From: Mycobacterium sp. AZCC_0083
GTDB lineage: Bacteria > Actinomycetota > Actinomycetes > Mycobacteriales > Mycobacteriaceae
DNA length: 64,000 bases
Direction: 5' to 3'
Assembly: GCF_014202335.1 (NCBI RefSeq)
Contig: NZ_JACHGP010000002.1
Location: 620,001-684,000 of the forward strand
Within the stretch, counting starts at the first letter, position 1. Every line of letters begins with the position of its first letter. The notes below the pieces were generated by a model, which saw only the letters and a list, made by a program, of their open reading frames with translations, had not been told where the DNA came from and made no database searches. Positions 17,483 to 26,310 of the stretch are shown here, one piece after another. A program made the position numbers and the translations under genes.

Positions 17483-18310
17483 TCAAATCTCCCACTTCAA
17501 GCGCCAAGCCACCGCCGCCACGATCAGCGCGAGAACGCCGATCAGGATGACGACGGGAATCCAGTAAATGCACCCGGGCACGACCAGGATCACCCCAAGC
17601 ATCAGAGGCGTTCGCCAGGTCGTGGGGGCGCGCGTCCCGATCTCCTCGGAAAAGCGGCCGACGTGTTCGAGGAAGGTCTGCGGCGCCCATTCTTCGACCA
17701 GATCCGACGCCAAACCGAATTTCTCGGCGAGCAAGAGCCAGTCCGCCTCTTGGGCAAGGTAAGCGGGCTTCCTCGACTTGGGCGGCTTACGCCATTCACC
17801 CGGTGCCGGGTGCGGCTGAATGGTCAAACCTTGCAAACCGGGTCCGTCCAGGACCAAACCGGCAATCCCGCCGTACTGTGCCGGTTTTGCGGTCACCTCC
17901 GCGAGGAAAGCCGAGGCGATCAGCGCATCGCCGTTCAGGTCGGTCACCCGGATCGAATCCGTGCCCACGTCGATCGCGAGGACCGGTGTCTGCTGGTCTG
18001 AGCTGGCAAACCGATAGAGCAGACAACGGAACGATTCCTCCGGGCCCTTGCCCGGTACGCGGCCGCTCAGTTCCGTCTTGACCCGGTCCAGAAACGCATC
18101 GACCTCGCCTTCGTGGTAACCCAGCTGTCCAATCGGCGGCTTTGAGAACGCCACACCGCGAAGATCCGCTGGCGTGACCCCACCCGGTGCCGTCGGATTT
18201 CGCAGCGATGCCTCGACGCGGTCGACGAACGCATCAACTTCGCCTCGGTGGTAACCGCGGCCGCGGGACGCGTCAGAGAAGGCGACGCTCTCGGGGTCGA
18301 CGTGGTCCAT
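17483..18310 (-). CDS. DivIVA-repeat membrane protein downstream of prcA
   Basis: A 275-residue protein carrying two copies of the DivIVA-like motif, [14 protein letters not shown] near residues 19-32 and [14 protein letters not shown] near 63-76. A middle domain of unknown type follows ([20 protein letters not shown] region), and a C-terminal hydrophobic hairpin lies at about residues 235-270. DivIVA motifs mark proteins of the pole/division machinery. It begins 58 nt after prcA on the same strand, so it may be the last gene of the pup-prcBA operon. A link to the proteasome is inferred from position only. Confidence 0.78.
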   Translation of the reverse strand: MDHVDPESVAFSDASRGRGYHRGEVDAFVDRVEASLRNPTAPGGVTPADLRGVAFSKPPIGQLGYHEGEVDAFLDRVKTELSGRVPGKGPEESFRCLLYRFASSDQQTPVLAIDVGTDSIRVTDLNGDALIASAFLAEVTAKPAQYGGIAGLVLDGPGLQGLTIQPHPAPGEWRKPPKSRKPAYLAQEADWLLLAEKFGLASDLVEEWAPQTFLEHVGRFSEEIGTRAPTTWRTPLMLGVILVVPGCIYWIPVVILIGVLALIVAAVAWRLKWEI

Positions 18311-18368
18311 CGGAAGATGGTCCCACCTCGGACACCGCGACTTCGGGTATTCGCGGACGCCCGCGGTA

Positions 18369-19124
18369 CTAGCCGGCGTCCGATTCCGGCTTGGACTCCG
18401 ACTCCACCACCGGCAGAAGCGATTCCAGCGCGGACGCCGGGATCCGCCGGAAGGCGCGCCGCGGCCTACTGGCATCGAGGATGGCGACCTCGAGCGTCGA
18501 GGTGTCCAACGTCCGAAGTTCGGTACCTGGCGCCGATCCATTGCTGGCGATGCCGACCCGGAGCGCGTCCACGGCGATCTTCACCGCCTCGCTCAGGCTG
18601 GCGTTCTCCGTGAAGGAGTCGTTGAGCGCAGTGATGATCGGCTCGGTGGTGCCACCCATCACCACGAAGTGCGGCTCGTCGGCGATCGACCCGTCATACG
18701 TGATGCGGTACAGCTCGGGCGACTTGACCTCGCCGAAGTGGGCCACCTCGGCCACGCACAACTCGACCTCGTAGGGCTTGGCCTGCTCGGTGAAGATCGT
18801 GCCGAGAGCCTGCGCGTACTGGTTGGCCAATTGGCGACCGCTGACGTCGCGGCGGTCGTAGGCGTAGCCGCGGGTGTCGGCGTACTGGATGCCGCCGCGG
18901 CGCAGGTTGTCGAACTCGTTGAACCGGCCGACGGCCGCGAAGCCGATCCGGTCGTAGATCTCGCTGACCTTCTGCAGTGAACGCGATGGGTTCTCTGCGA
19001 CGAACAGCACGCCGTCGGCGTATGCGAGGGCGACGACGCTGCGCCCCCTGGCGATGCCCTTGCGTGCGAGCTCCGAACGCTCGCGCATCGCCTGCTCGGG
19101 CGAGATGAAGTACGGGAAGCTCAC
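18369..19124 (-). CDS. prcA: 20S proteasome alpha subunit PrcA
   Basis: A 251-residue alpha subunit beginning [20 protein letters not shown], the helix and extension that gate the alpha ring, with the Ntn fold following and an acidic Glu/Ser-rich tail. Seven copies form each outer ring that docks Mpa. It overlaps prcB by 4 nt (ATGA), so the two subunits are made together. Confidence 0.97.
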   Translation of the reverse strand: MSFPYFISPEQAMRERSELARKGIARGRSVVALAYADGVLFVAENPSRSLQKVSEIYDRIGFAAVGRFNEFDNLRRGGIQYADTRGYAYDRRDVSGRQLANQYAQALGTIFTEQAKPYEVELCVAEVAHFGEVKSPELYRITYDGSIADEPHFVVMGGTTEPIITALNDSFTENASLSEAVKIAVDALRVGIASNGSAPGTELRTLDTSTLEVAILDASRPRRAFRRIPASALESLLPVVESESKPESDAG

Positions 19125-20011
19125 AGCTCGGCCTTCCCGTCGTGCGGACCGGACGTATCAGCGCGCGAACGAGTTTCGATGACCTCGCGGGCCAATGCGG
19201 CGATGCGCTGTTCGGGGATCTCCTCAGCCCCCTCGGCACCGATGACCACGGCCGTCGGATAGATCCCGCGGACCAGATCCGGACCGCCTGTGGCCGAGTC
19301 GTCGTCCGCCGCGTCGTAGAGCGCTTCGACGGCCACCCGCAGCGCAGACTCGGCGTCGGTCACCCGGCTGTACAGCTTCTTGATCGACGACTTCGCGAAG
19401 ATGGAACCCGATCCGACCGACTGATAGCCCTCGACCTCGAGGTTCCAGCCGCCAGCGGCATCGAACGACACGATCCGTCCCGCGGCCTGCGAGTCGGAAT
19501 CATCGAGGTCATAACCCACCAGCAGCGGCAATGCGATGAAACCCTGCAGCGCCGCCCCGAGGTTGCCGCGCACCATGATGGCCAGCCGGTTCACCTTGCC
19601 TGCGAACGTCAGTGGCACGCCTTCGAGCTTTTCGTAGTGCTCGAGCTCGACGGCGTACAGCCGGGCGAACTCGACGGCGATCGCGGCCGTCCCTGCGATG
19701 CCGGTGGCCGTGTAGTCGTCCGTGACGTAGACCTTCTGGACGTCGCGGCCGGCGATCATGTTGCCCTGCGTCGACCGGCGGTCACCGGCGATCAGCACGC
19801 CGCCGGGGAACTTGACCGCCACGATCGTGGTGCCGTGCGGCAGCGCATTCGTCGGACTCGGCGGCACGCCATCGGACCCGACCGTGCTACCTGCCGGGAG
19901 CAGGTGCGGCGCCTGTCGGCGCAGCATCTCCGAGAAGGACGAGGAATCCATCGCAGACGTCGGGGAAATCGATTGGTTGAAGGCCAGCTTGTCGCTATGC
20001 GGCCAGATCAC
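19121..20011 (-). CDS. prcB: 20S proteasome beta subunit PrcB
   Basis: A 296-residue proenzyme. The propeptide ends at LPHG (residue 60) and Thr61 of GTTIVAVKF becomes the N-terminal nucleophile after autocleavage. The Ntn-hydrolase landmarks [10 protein letters not shown] and VGSGS are present. Seven copies form each catalytic ring. GTG 20011 overlaps the pup stop as GTGA. Confidence 0.97.
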   Translation of the reverse strand: MIWPHSDKLAFNQSISPTSAMDSSSFSEMLRRQAPHLLPAGSTVGSDGVPPSPTNALPHGTTIVAVKFPGGVLIAGDRRSTQGNMIAGRDVQKVYVTDDYTATGIAGTAAIAVEFARLYAVELEHYEKLEGVPLTFAGKVNRLAIMVRGNLGAALQGFIALPLLVGYDLDDSDSQAAGRIVSFDAAGGWNLEVEGYQSVGSGSIFAKSSIKKLYSRVTDAESALRVAVEALYDAADDDSATGGPDLVRGIYPTAVVIGAEGAEEIPEQRIAALAREVIETRSRADTSGPHDGKAEL

Positions 20012-20202
20012 TGTCCGCCCTTTTGGACGTATGCACGCACGAAGTCCTCGGCATTCTCCTCGAGTACGTCGTCGATCTCGTCGAGCAGATCGTCGGTCTC
20101 CTCCGTGAGCTTCTCGCGACGCTCCTGCCCAGCCGCAGTGGTGCCGGTGGGATCGTCGTCGTCGCCGCCACCACCGCCACGGTGAGTCTGCTCCTGAGCC
20201 AT
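20008..20202 (-). CDS. pup: Prokaryotic ubiquitin-like protein Pup
   Basis: A 64-residue, largely disordered protein with an acidic, coiled-coil-prone central part ([20 protein letters not shown]) and a C-terminal GGQ. The terminal Gln must be deamidated by Dop to Glu before PafA can ligate it to lysines. AGGAGG with a 5-nt spacer precedes the ATG, in contrast to the leaderless dop. It heads the pup-prcB-prcA operon. Confidence 0.97.
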   Translation of the reverse strand: MAQEQTHRGGGGGDDDDPTGTTAAGQERREKLTEETDDLLDEIDDVLEENAEDFVRAYVQKGGQ

Positions 20203-20296
20203 CGCCGCCTCCTGCTCGTCATCGGTGGACTAACAGCCCGCCGGTTGGTTCCACACTACCGTTCGAGGGCCGAATTGCCTGGGATCGGCGTCTGCC

Positions 20297-20359
20297 ATCC
20301 CCCGTCGCTTCGCTCGCCCCCGGGAGCGATCCCCCGTCGCTTCGCTCGCCCCCGGAGCG
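20297..20359 (-). repeat. Two tandem copies of the dispersed GAGCGAAGCGAC repeat
   Basis: On the minus strand two near-identical copies of about 31 nt, each containing GGGGGCGAGCGAAGCGACGG, follow each other. They begin at the base after the dop stop codon. Related copies occur at 8049-8073, 35327-35353 and 38565-38589. Confidence 0.8.
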
Positions 20360-21856
20360 TCAGTTCGTCAGCTGTTCCACGAGTTCCGCGGCGCTGTGCA
20401 CCGAATCGAGCAACGCACCGACGTGGGCCTTGCTTCCCCGCAGCGGTTCCAGCGTGGGAATCCGCACCAGCGAGTCGCCGCCGAGGTCGAAGATCACCGA
20501 GTCCCAACTCGCCGCGGCGATGTCCGCGCCGAACCGCCGGAGGCATTCACCGCGGAAGTACGCACGCGTGTCGGTCGGCGGGTTGTCGACCGCATCCAGC
20601 ACCTGTTGTTCGGTGACGAGCCGCTTCATCGAGCCGCGCGCCACCAGGCGGTTGTAGAGGCCCTTGTCCAGCCGGACGTCGGAGTACTGCAGGTCGACCA
20701 GGTGCAGGCGTGGCGCCGACCAACTCAGGTTCTCCCGACGCCGGAAGCCCTCGAGCAATCGCAGCTTGGCAGGCCAGTCGAGGATCTCGGCGCACTCCAT
20801 CGGGTCGCGCTCGAGCAGGTCGAGCACTTCCGCCCACGTCTCGACCACCCTGGCGGCGGCAGGATCCGGGTCACGGCTGTCGACGAGCTTGGCCACCCGG
20901 TCGAGGTAAATGCGTTGCAGCGCAAGCGCAGTCAGCTCACGTCCGTCGGCCATCGCCACCGTCGCTCGAAGCGACGGATCCCGGCTCACCACGTGAACGG
21001 CGTGCACCGGCCGTGCCAATGCCAGATCCGCGAGGTCGAAGCCCTCCTCGATGAGGTCGAGCACCAGGGCCGTGGTGCCCACCTTGAGGTAGGTCGACGT
21101 CTCAGCGAGGTTGGCGTCGCCGATGATGACGTGCAGTCGACGGTACTTGTCGGCGTCGGCATGCGGCTCGTCGCGGGTGTTGATGATGCCGCGTTTCAGC
21201 GTGGTCTCCAGGCCGACCTCGACCTCGATGTAGTCCGCGCGCTGCGACAGCTGGAATCCGGGCTCGTCGCCCCCGGGGCCGATGCCGACCCGCCCCGACC
21301 CCGTGATCACCTGGCGCGACACCAGGAACGGCGTCAGGCCGGCGATGATCGACGAGAACGGGGTCTGACGCGACATCAGGTAGTTCTCGTGCGTCCCGTA
21401 CGAGGCGCCCTTGCCGTCGACGTTGTTCTTGTACAGCTGCAGTTTGACGGCACCGGGCACGCTCGCGACGTGGCGCGCCGCGGCCTCCATGACGCGTTCG
21501 CCTGCCTTGTCCCAGATCACGGCGTCGATCGGGTCGGTGACCTCGGGCGCGGAGTACTCCGGGTGGGCGTGGTCGACGTAGAGCCGCGCCCCGTTGGTGA
21601 GGATCATGTTGGCCGCACCGACCTCGTCGGCGTCGACGACCGGCGGCGGGCCCGTCGCCCGGCTCAGATCGAACCCGCGGGCGTCACGCAGCGGCGACTC
21701 GACCTCGTAGTCCCACCTGGTGCGCTTGGCGCGCTGGATCCCCGCGGCCGCCGCGTACGCCAGCACGGCTTGGGTCGACGTGAGGATCGGATTCGCGGTC
21801 GGGTCGGACGGCGAGGAGATGCCGTACTCGACCTCCGTTCCGATGATCCGTTGCAT
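20360..21856 (-). CDS. dop: Pup deamidase/depupylase Dop
   Basis: A 498-residue PafA paralogue with [10 protein letters not shown] at the N-terminus (metal-binding Glu) and [10 protein letters not shown] placing the catalytic Asp at residue 95. A Dop-specific insertion of about 40 residues follows the first strand (residues 38-78), as expected. It deamidates Pup and also removes Pup from proteins. A -10 box 6 nt before the ATG indicates a leaderless transcript. It lies 157 nt upstream of pup. Confidence 0.97.
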   Translation of the reverse strand: MQRIIGTEVEYGISSPSDPTANPILTSTQAVLAYAAAAGIQRAKRTRWDYEVESPLRDARGFDLSRATGPPPVVDADEVGAANMILTNGARLYVDHAHPEYSAPEVTDPIDAVIWDKAGERVMEAAARHVASVPGAVKLQLYKNNVDGKGASYGTHENYLMSRQTPFSSIIAGLTPFLVSRQVITGSGRVGIGPGGDEPGFQLSQRADYIEVEVGLETTLKRGIINTRDEPHADADKYRRLHVIIGDANLAETSTYLKVGTTALVLDLIEEGFDLADLALARPVHAVHVVSRDPSLRATVAMADGRELTALALQRIYLDRVAKLVDSRDPDPAAARVVETWAEVLDLLERDPMECAEILDWPAKLRLLEGFRRRENLSWSAPRLHLVDLQYSDVRLDKGLYNRLVARGSMKRLVTEQQVLDAVDNPPTDTRAYFRGECLRRFGADIAAASWDSVIFDLGGDSLVRIPTLEPLRGSKAHVGALLDSVHSAAELVEQLTN

Positions 21857-21862
21857 ATGGTC

Positions 21863-21889
21863 AGCCTAGGCGACGCACCGCAGTAGCCT
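21863..21889. promoter_or_regulatory. Divergent leaderless -10 boxes for dop and the ThrE-type exporter
   Basis: For dop (minus strand) TAGGCT at 21863-21868 is followed by 6 nt and ATG. For the exporter (plus strand) TAGCCT at 21884-21889 is followed by 6 nt and GTG. Both transcripts start within a 39-bp intergenic gap. Confidence 0.6.
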
Positions 21890-21895
21890 GCGACC

Positions 21896-23134
21896 GTGCC
21901 GTCCGAGCAACCCGACGTAGCCGCGCCCCAGTTCGTGGCCGCGCTCGGTGCTGCCATGTCCGCGGCGAACTATCCGGTCACGATGGTGCACCGGGTGATG
22001 GAACAGACGGCGCGCGCGTACGGCCTCGACCACGAGTTCCTGGCGCTCCCCAACTACGTGCAGGTCGGCAGCGCCTCTGGCGAGGGCATCTACATCGCCA
22101 ACCCCGATTTCAACGTGCGCTACGACCAGTCCTTCCCGCTGGCCAAGTTGGTGGCACGAGCACCGTCGGGAACGGTCAGCCCCGCGGATGGCATGGCAGA
22201 GATCGACCGAATTCGTAATGTGGACAAGCGATTTCCGGTGTGGATCACGGTCATCGGCTATGCGGTGCAGAGCGTCGGGCTTGCACTGATCCTGCAACCG
22301 ACACCGTGGAGTCTCTACGGTGCCGCGGCCCTTGGCCTGCTCGTCGGCGTCCTGAGCGTGATCGGCCGACGCAACGAGGCCATCGGCTACATGCTCCCGA
22401 CCGTCTGCGCGTTCCTTGTCGCGTACATCGTGTTCAGGTTCGAGAGCCGATGGCACGTCGGGACCGACAGCCTGCGCGCGCTCGCGGCGCCGCTCGCCAC
22501 CTTCCTCCCTGGCGCCGCGATCACGCTTGCGGTCATCGAGCTGGCGACCAACCACGTGGTTTCCGGGGCCAGCCGGTTGGTGGCGGGCTTCATGCAGATC
22601 GCCCAGTTGGCCTTCGGCATCCTCATCGCGGCGCAGATCGCGGGCATCCCCGATGCCAGCCTCGTCACGACCCAGTTGAACCGGCTCGGCCCGTGGGCGC
22701 CGTTCCTCGGGGTGCTGGTGTACGGACTCGGCATTTGGCTGAACTTCGCTCCCCCTGCGAAGTTCCTGCCGTGGATGGTGCTGATGCTCTACGTCGCCTA
22801 CGGGGGCCAATGGGTCGGCAATGAACTGCTCGGCAGCTACGCCAGCGGGTTCGGCGGCGGCATGACGCTAATCCTGTTCGCGCTGGCGATATCCCACCGC
22901 CCCAACACACCGCCGACGATGTCGCTGGTGGTGCCCGGTTTCTGGCTGCTGGTTCCCGGGTCATTGGGGTTCATGGGCATCACGCAGCTTCTCGGCACGC
23001 ACAGCTCCGCGGTGTTCACGGCCACGCTGATCTCGATGATGTCCATTGCGATCGGCGTGCAAACGGGACTTCTGCTGTGGCGCGCGGCCATTCAGCTGAC
23101 GGCCTCGCCCGACCGGCGCGCCTTTCACGATTGA
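21896..23134 (+). CDS. ThrE-type threonine/serine exporter family protein
   Basis: A 412-residue membrane protein. The N-terminal soluble region (residues 1-110) has the fold-defining sequence VHRVMEQTARAYGLDHEF of the ThrE (DUF1212) domain, followed by about ten hydrophobic segments. Members export threonine and serine in Corynebacterium. The GTG start has a -10 box 6 nt upstream. Confidence 0.85.
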   Translation: MPSEQPDVAAPQFVAALGAAMSAANYPVTMVHRVMEQTARAYGLDHEFLALPNYVQVGSASGEGIYIANPDFNVRYDQSFPLAKLVARAPSGTVSPADGMAEIDRIRNVDKRFPVWITVIGYAVQSVGLALILQPTPWSLYGAAALGLLVGVLSVIGRRNEAIGYMLPTVCAFLVAYIVFRFESRWHVGTDSLRALAAPLATFLPGAAITLAVIELATNHVVSGASRLVAGFMQIAQLAFGILIAAQIAGIPDASLVTTQLNRLGPWAPFLGVLVYGLGIWLNFAPPAKFLPWMVLMLYVAYGGQWVGNELLGSYASGFGGGMTLILFALAISHRPNTPPTMSLVVPGFWLLVPGSLGFMGITQLLGTHSSAVFTATLISMMSIAIGVQTGLLLWRAAIQLTASPDRRAFHD

Positions 23135-23160
23135 CCGCGAAACCTGGTGGAGGACCGTCG

Positions 23161-24234
23161 ATGACCCCGTCCGAAATAGCCGCGCGACGCGCCGCCGAGC
23201 GCTGGTTCCTCGACCGCGGCCTGCCATCGGTGGTCACGCAGCGCGCACGGCTGCGGGCGGTGTGGCCCCGGTCGGCGCCCGCACTGGCGGGGTTCGCGAC
23301 GGTGGCGCTCTGCACGACGGCCATCTACCTGCTGACCGGCTCGGCGAGGATCGACGTCGACGGCGAACCCACCGCCAAGGAGTGGGTGGTGCTCGTGATC
23401 CTCGTCCTCGCGATACCGCTGGCGGTTCTCGCCGGATGGTTCGTCGCCAGGATGGTGACCAACAGGGCGCAGACGATCAGCGCAGCGGTGTCGGTGGCCG
23501 TCGACGTGGCGTCCGCGGTCATCCAGCGAGACTTCGAGGTCGTCGTCGTCACCGGCGTGGTCGTCGCAATCGTGTTGGCGGCGACGGCATCCGGTGTCGG
23601 CTCGGTGCTCGGGTGGGCCGCCAAGCTGACGCTGTCGCAGCTGGCGGCGGTGGGCGACCTGCTGGTGGGTGCGCTACCGGTGGTGCTGCTGACCGTGTTG
23701 GTGTTCTTCAACGCCCCCGTCTGGGCCATGGCGTCGACGATCAGCCGCGAACGGCTGTGGCTGGCGCTGGCGTTCCTGATCCTGATCGCGGCCACGTTCG
23801 TCGTCTCCGGCCTGCTCAAACGCGTCGAGTCGACGCTGGAGTCCGCGACGGGATCGGTCGCGCTGACCCGGCTGGAGCGGTTCAACGTCGTCTTCGTGCT
23901 TGCGGCGTCGCAGATCACGCAGATCCTGATGGTCGCGATCGTCACCGCCGGTATCTTCCTGGTTCTCGGTCTGATCGTGCTCAGCCCGGAACTCCTTGCG
24001 ATGTGGACGCGCAACGGCCCCAGCGACGGGACGTTGCTCGGCATGACGATCCCGGTGCCGCAGGCACTGATCCAGGTCGCTCTCTTCCTCGCCGCGCTCA
24101 CGTTCATGTACGTCAGCGCACGGGCCGTCGTCGACGGCGAGTACCGCGGGCGGTTCCTCGATCCGCTCATCGACGACCTCAAGCTGACGCTGCTGGCGCG
24201 CGACCGCTACCGGGCGGGCACGCTGCCGCAGTGA
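23161..24234 (+). CDS. Unrecognised multi-pass membrane protein A, paired with two-component system
   Basis: A 357-residue protein with about seven hydrophobic segments. Its N-terminus WFLDRGLPSVVTQRARLR, central LPVVLLTVLVFFNAPVWAM and C-terminal RFLDPLIDDLKLTLLARDRY recur in the protein at 26311-27480, so the two are paralogues. TGGAGGA precedes the ATG. The two flank a response regulator and histidine kinase. I recognise no transport or enzyme motif; a sensing or stress-related membrane role is possible but not shown. Confidence 0.78.
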   Translation: MTPSEIAARRAAERWFLDRGLPSVVTQRARLRAVWPRSAPALAGFATVALCTTAIYLLTGSARIDVDGEPTAKEWVVLVILVLAIPLAVLAGWFVARMVTNRAQTISAAVSVAVDVASAVIQRDFEVVVVTGVVVAIVLAATASGVGSVLGWAAKLTLSQLAAVGDLLVGALPVVLLTVLVFFNAPVWAMASTISRERLWLALAFLILIAATFVVSGLLKRVESTLESATGSVALTRLERFNVVFVLAASQITQILMVAIVTAGIFLVLGLIVLSPELLAMWTRNGPSDGTLLGMTIPVPQALIQVALFLAALTFMYVSARAVVDGEYRGRFLDPLIDDLKLTLLARDRYRAGTLPQ

Positions 24235-24257
24235 TTTGATGGAAGAATCGTCCCGAC

Positions 24258-24947
24258 ATGAAGGTCCTGGTAGTCGAGGACGAACCCCTCCTCGCATCGA
24301 CCCTTGCCATCGGTCTGCGCGCGGAGGGCTGCGCAGTCGTCGGGTCTTCCAACGGTGTCGACGGGCTGTCGCAGGCGGTCGAGAACGACTTCGACGTGAT
24401 CGTGCTCGACATCATGCTGCCCGGCCTGAGCGGTTATGAGGTCCTGCGCCGCATGCGTGCCCGGGACGTCTGGACCCCCGTGCTCATGCTGACCGCCAAG
24501 GACGGCGAGTACGACCAGACCGATGCCTTTGATCTCGGCGCCGACGACTACCTCACCAAGCCGTTCTCGTTCCTCGTGCTGGTGGCCCGGCTGCGCGCCC
24601 TGGTGCGCCGGCCAGCGCCGCAACGCCCGCCGCTCCTGACGGCGGGCTCGTTGTCACTGGATCCCGGCCGCCGGATCGTCGAACGGGACGCGACGCCGAT
24701 CACGCTGACCCCACGCGAATACGGCCTCCTCGAATACCTGATGCGCAACAAGGACACCGTCGTCACCAAGACCGAGATCCTGCACAACGTCTGGGACGCG
24801 CACTACGAGGGCGCCGACAACGTGGTCGAGGTGTACGTGGGTTACGTGCGCCGCAAGATCGACATTCCGTTCGGCACCAACACCATTCAGACCGTCCGAG
24901 GGATCGGTTACAGACTCGAGTCGGGAACAGCCGCCAACGGCAACTGA
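24258..24947 (+). CDS. OmpR-family response regulator
   Basis: A 229-residue regulator: receiver domain (residues 1-120) with phospho-acceptor Asp51 in LDIMLPG and Lys in LTKPF, then a winged-helix DNA-binding domain ending GIGYRLE. The partner kinase is encoded tail-to-tail on the other strand and the two coding ends overlap by 40 nt. Targets likely include the flanking paralogous membrane proteins, inferred from position. Confidence 0.93.
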   Translation: MKVLVVEDEPLLASTLAIGLRAEGCAVVGSSNGVDGLSQAVENDFDVIVLDIMLPGLSGYEVLRRMRARDVWTPVLMLTAKDGEYDQTDAFDLGADDYLTKPFSFLVLVARLRALVRRPAPQRPPLLTAGSLSLDPGRRIVERDATPITLTPREYGLLEYLMRNKDTVVTKTEILHNVWDAHYEGADNVVEVYVGYVRRKIDIPFGTNTIQTVRGIGYRLESGTAANGN

Positions 24948-26290
24948 AGCCTGACCACCGTTCCGCCACCGACGCGATCGCCGATCGACACCGTGCCGCC
25001 GTGCGCCACCACGATCTCCCGCACGATCGCAAGGCCCAGCCCGGTACCGCCCGCGTCGCGCGAGCGGTCTGGATCGAGCCTGACGAAGCGGTCGAACACC
25101 CGCGAACGGTCGACCTCGGGGATGCCCGGCCCGTCGTCGGCAACCCCGACCCGGACGAAGCCGCCCGCGGGGCGCACGTCGACCTCGACGCGCGACCCCG
25201 CGTGCCGCGCCGCGTTGTCGAGCAGGTTGCGCAGCACCCGGGACAGCGCATCGGCGTCCCCGGTGAGGCGGGCCGGGGTGATGTCGGAGCGCACCTCGAG
25301 CGAGGTCTTGCGGCGCAGTCGTTCCACCTCGGCGGACGCGACGTCGTCGAGGTCGACGTCGTCGGTGGCCACCGTGAGCCCCCGCTCATCGGCACGGGCG
25401 AGCAGCATCAGATCGTCGATGAGCGCCTTCATCCGGTGCGCCTCGGGGATCAGCGTGCCGGTGACCAGGTCCGCGCCGAGTAGCTCGGGATGCGTGACCG
25501 TGACCTCGAGTGCCGAGATGATCGTGGTCAACGGGCTGCGCAGTTCGTGTGATGCGTCGCCGACGAAGCGCTGTCGTGCGGCGTGGCCCGCCTCGATCCT
25601 GGCCAGCATCTCGTTCATGGTCACGGCGAGCGCCGCGATCTCGTCGCGGCTGTCGGGCACTGGAACCCGCTCGGTGAGGTCCGATGCGGTGATGTCGGCG
25701 ACGCGGGACCGGATGTCGTCGACCGACCTCATCGAGCGCCGAACCAAAAGGTATGTGGCAGCGCCGGATACGGCGATGACGAAGGGTGCGGCCAATGCCA
25801 GCGCGGCAACCACGGTGCGCACCGTTGACGCGATCGTCGCGCTGCCCTCGCCAACCAGGATGGTGTACGGGGCGTCGGGGCGGTCAACGGTGAGCGCGCT
25901 GAACCTGATCCGGCCGAATGGCGAGGTCTGTTCCGGAATTCCGATGTGCGGACCGCCGCTGACGCCTGCGAGCGGGAGCAGCGGGAAGTCCGGCGCCGAC
26001 GACGACCGGCGCACCACGCTGCCGTCGGCCTTGATGATCTGGATGGCGACGATGCGCTGATCGGTCTGCAGCATTTCGGGCTCGACCCCTTCGGGTCCCG
26101 CAGTCTGGACGGCCTCGGCGATGTCACTGATCCGGCCCGCTGCGGCGCTGTCCACTCCGGACAGCATCGTGCGGTAGAGCACGACGGCAAGGCCGGTGCC
26201 TGCGACGGCGAGGACGACGAACACGACACTGGCCGCGACGAATGCCGAGCGGGCCGATATGCCCCATCTCGACGTCCGTCCCCTCGCCAT
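24908..26290 (-). CDS. Sensor histidine kinase
   Basis: A 460-residue kinase: first membrane segment at about residues 14-38, extracytoplasmic sensor region to about 155, second segment, HAMP linker, H-box FVGDASHELRSPLTT, N-box NLLDNAARHA, and G-boxes DDGPGIP and GGTGLGLAIV. It is the obvious partner of the convergent response regulator. Its ATG is only 20 nt from the divergent start of the second paralogous membrane protein. Confidence 0.93.
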   Translation of the reverse strand: MARGRTSRWGISARSAFVAASVVFVVLAVAGTGLAVVLYRTMLSGVDSAAAGRISDIAEAVQTAGPEGVEPEMLQTDQRIVAIQIIKADGSVVRRSSSAPDFPLLPLAGVSGGPHIGIPEQTSPFGRIRFSALTVDRPDAPYTILVGEGSATIASTVRTVVAALALAAPFVIAVSGAATYLLVRRSMRSVDDIRSRVADITASDLTERVPVPDSRDEIAALAVTMNEMLARIEAGHAARQRFVGDASHELRSPLTTIISALEVTVTHPELLGADLVTGTLIPEAHRMKALIDDLMLLARADERGLTVATDDVDLDDVASAEVERLRRKTSLEVRSDITPARLTGDADALSRVLRNLLDNAARHAGSRVEVDVRPAGGFVRVGVADDGPGIPEVDRSRVFDRFVRLDPDRSRDAGGTGLGLAIVREIVVAHGGTVSIGDRVGGGTVVRLQLPLAAVPDSSL

Positions 26291-26310
26291 AGCGGCTCAA
26301 GTCCACCACA

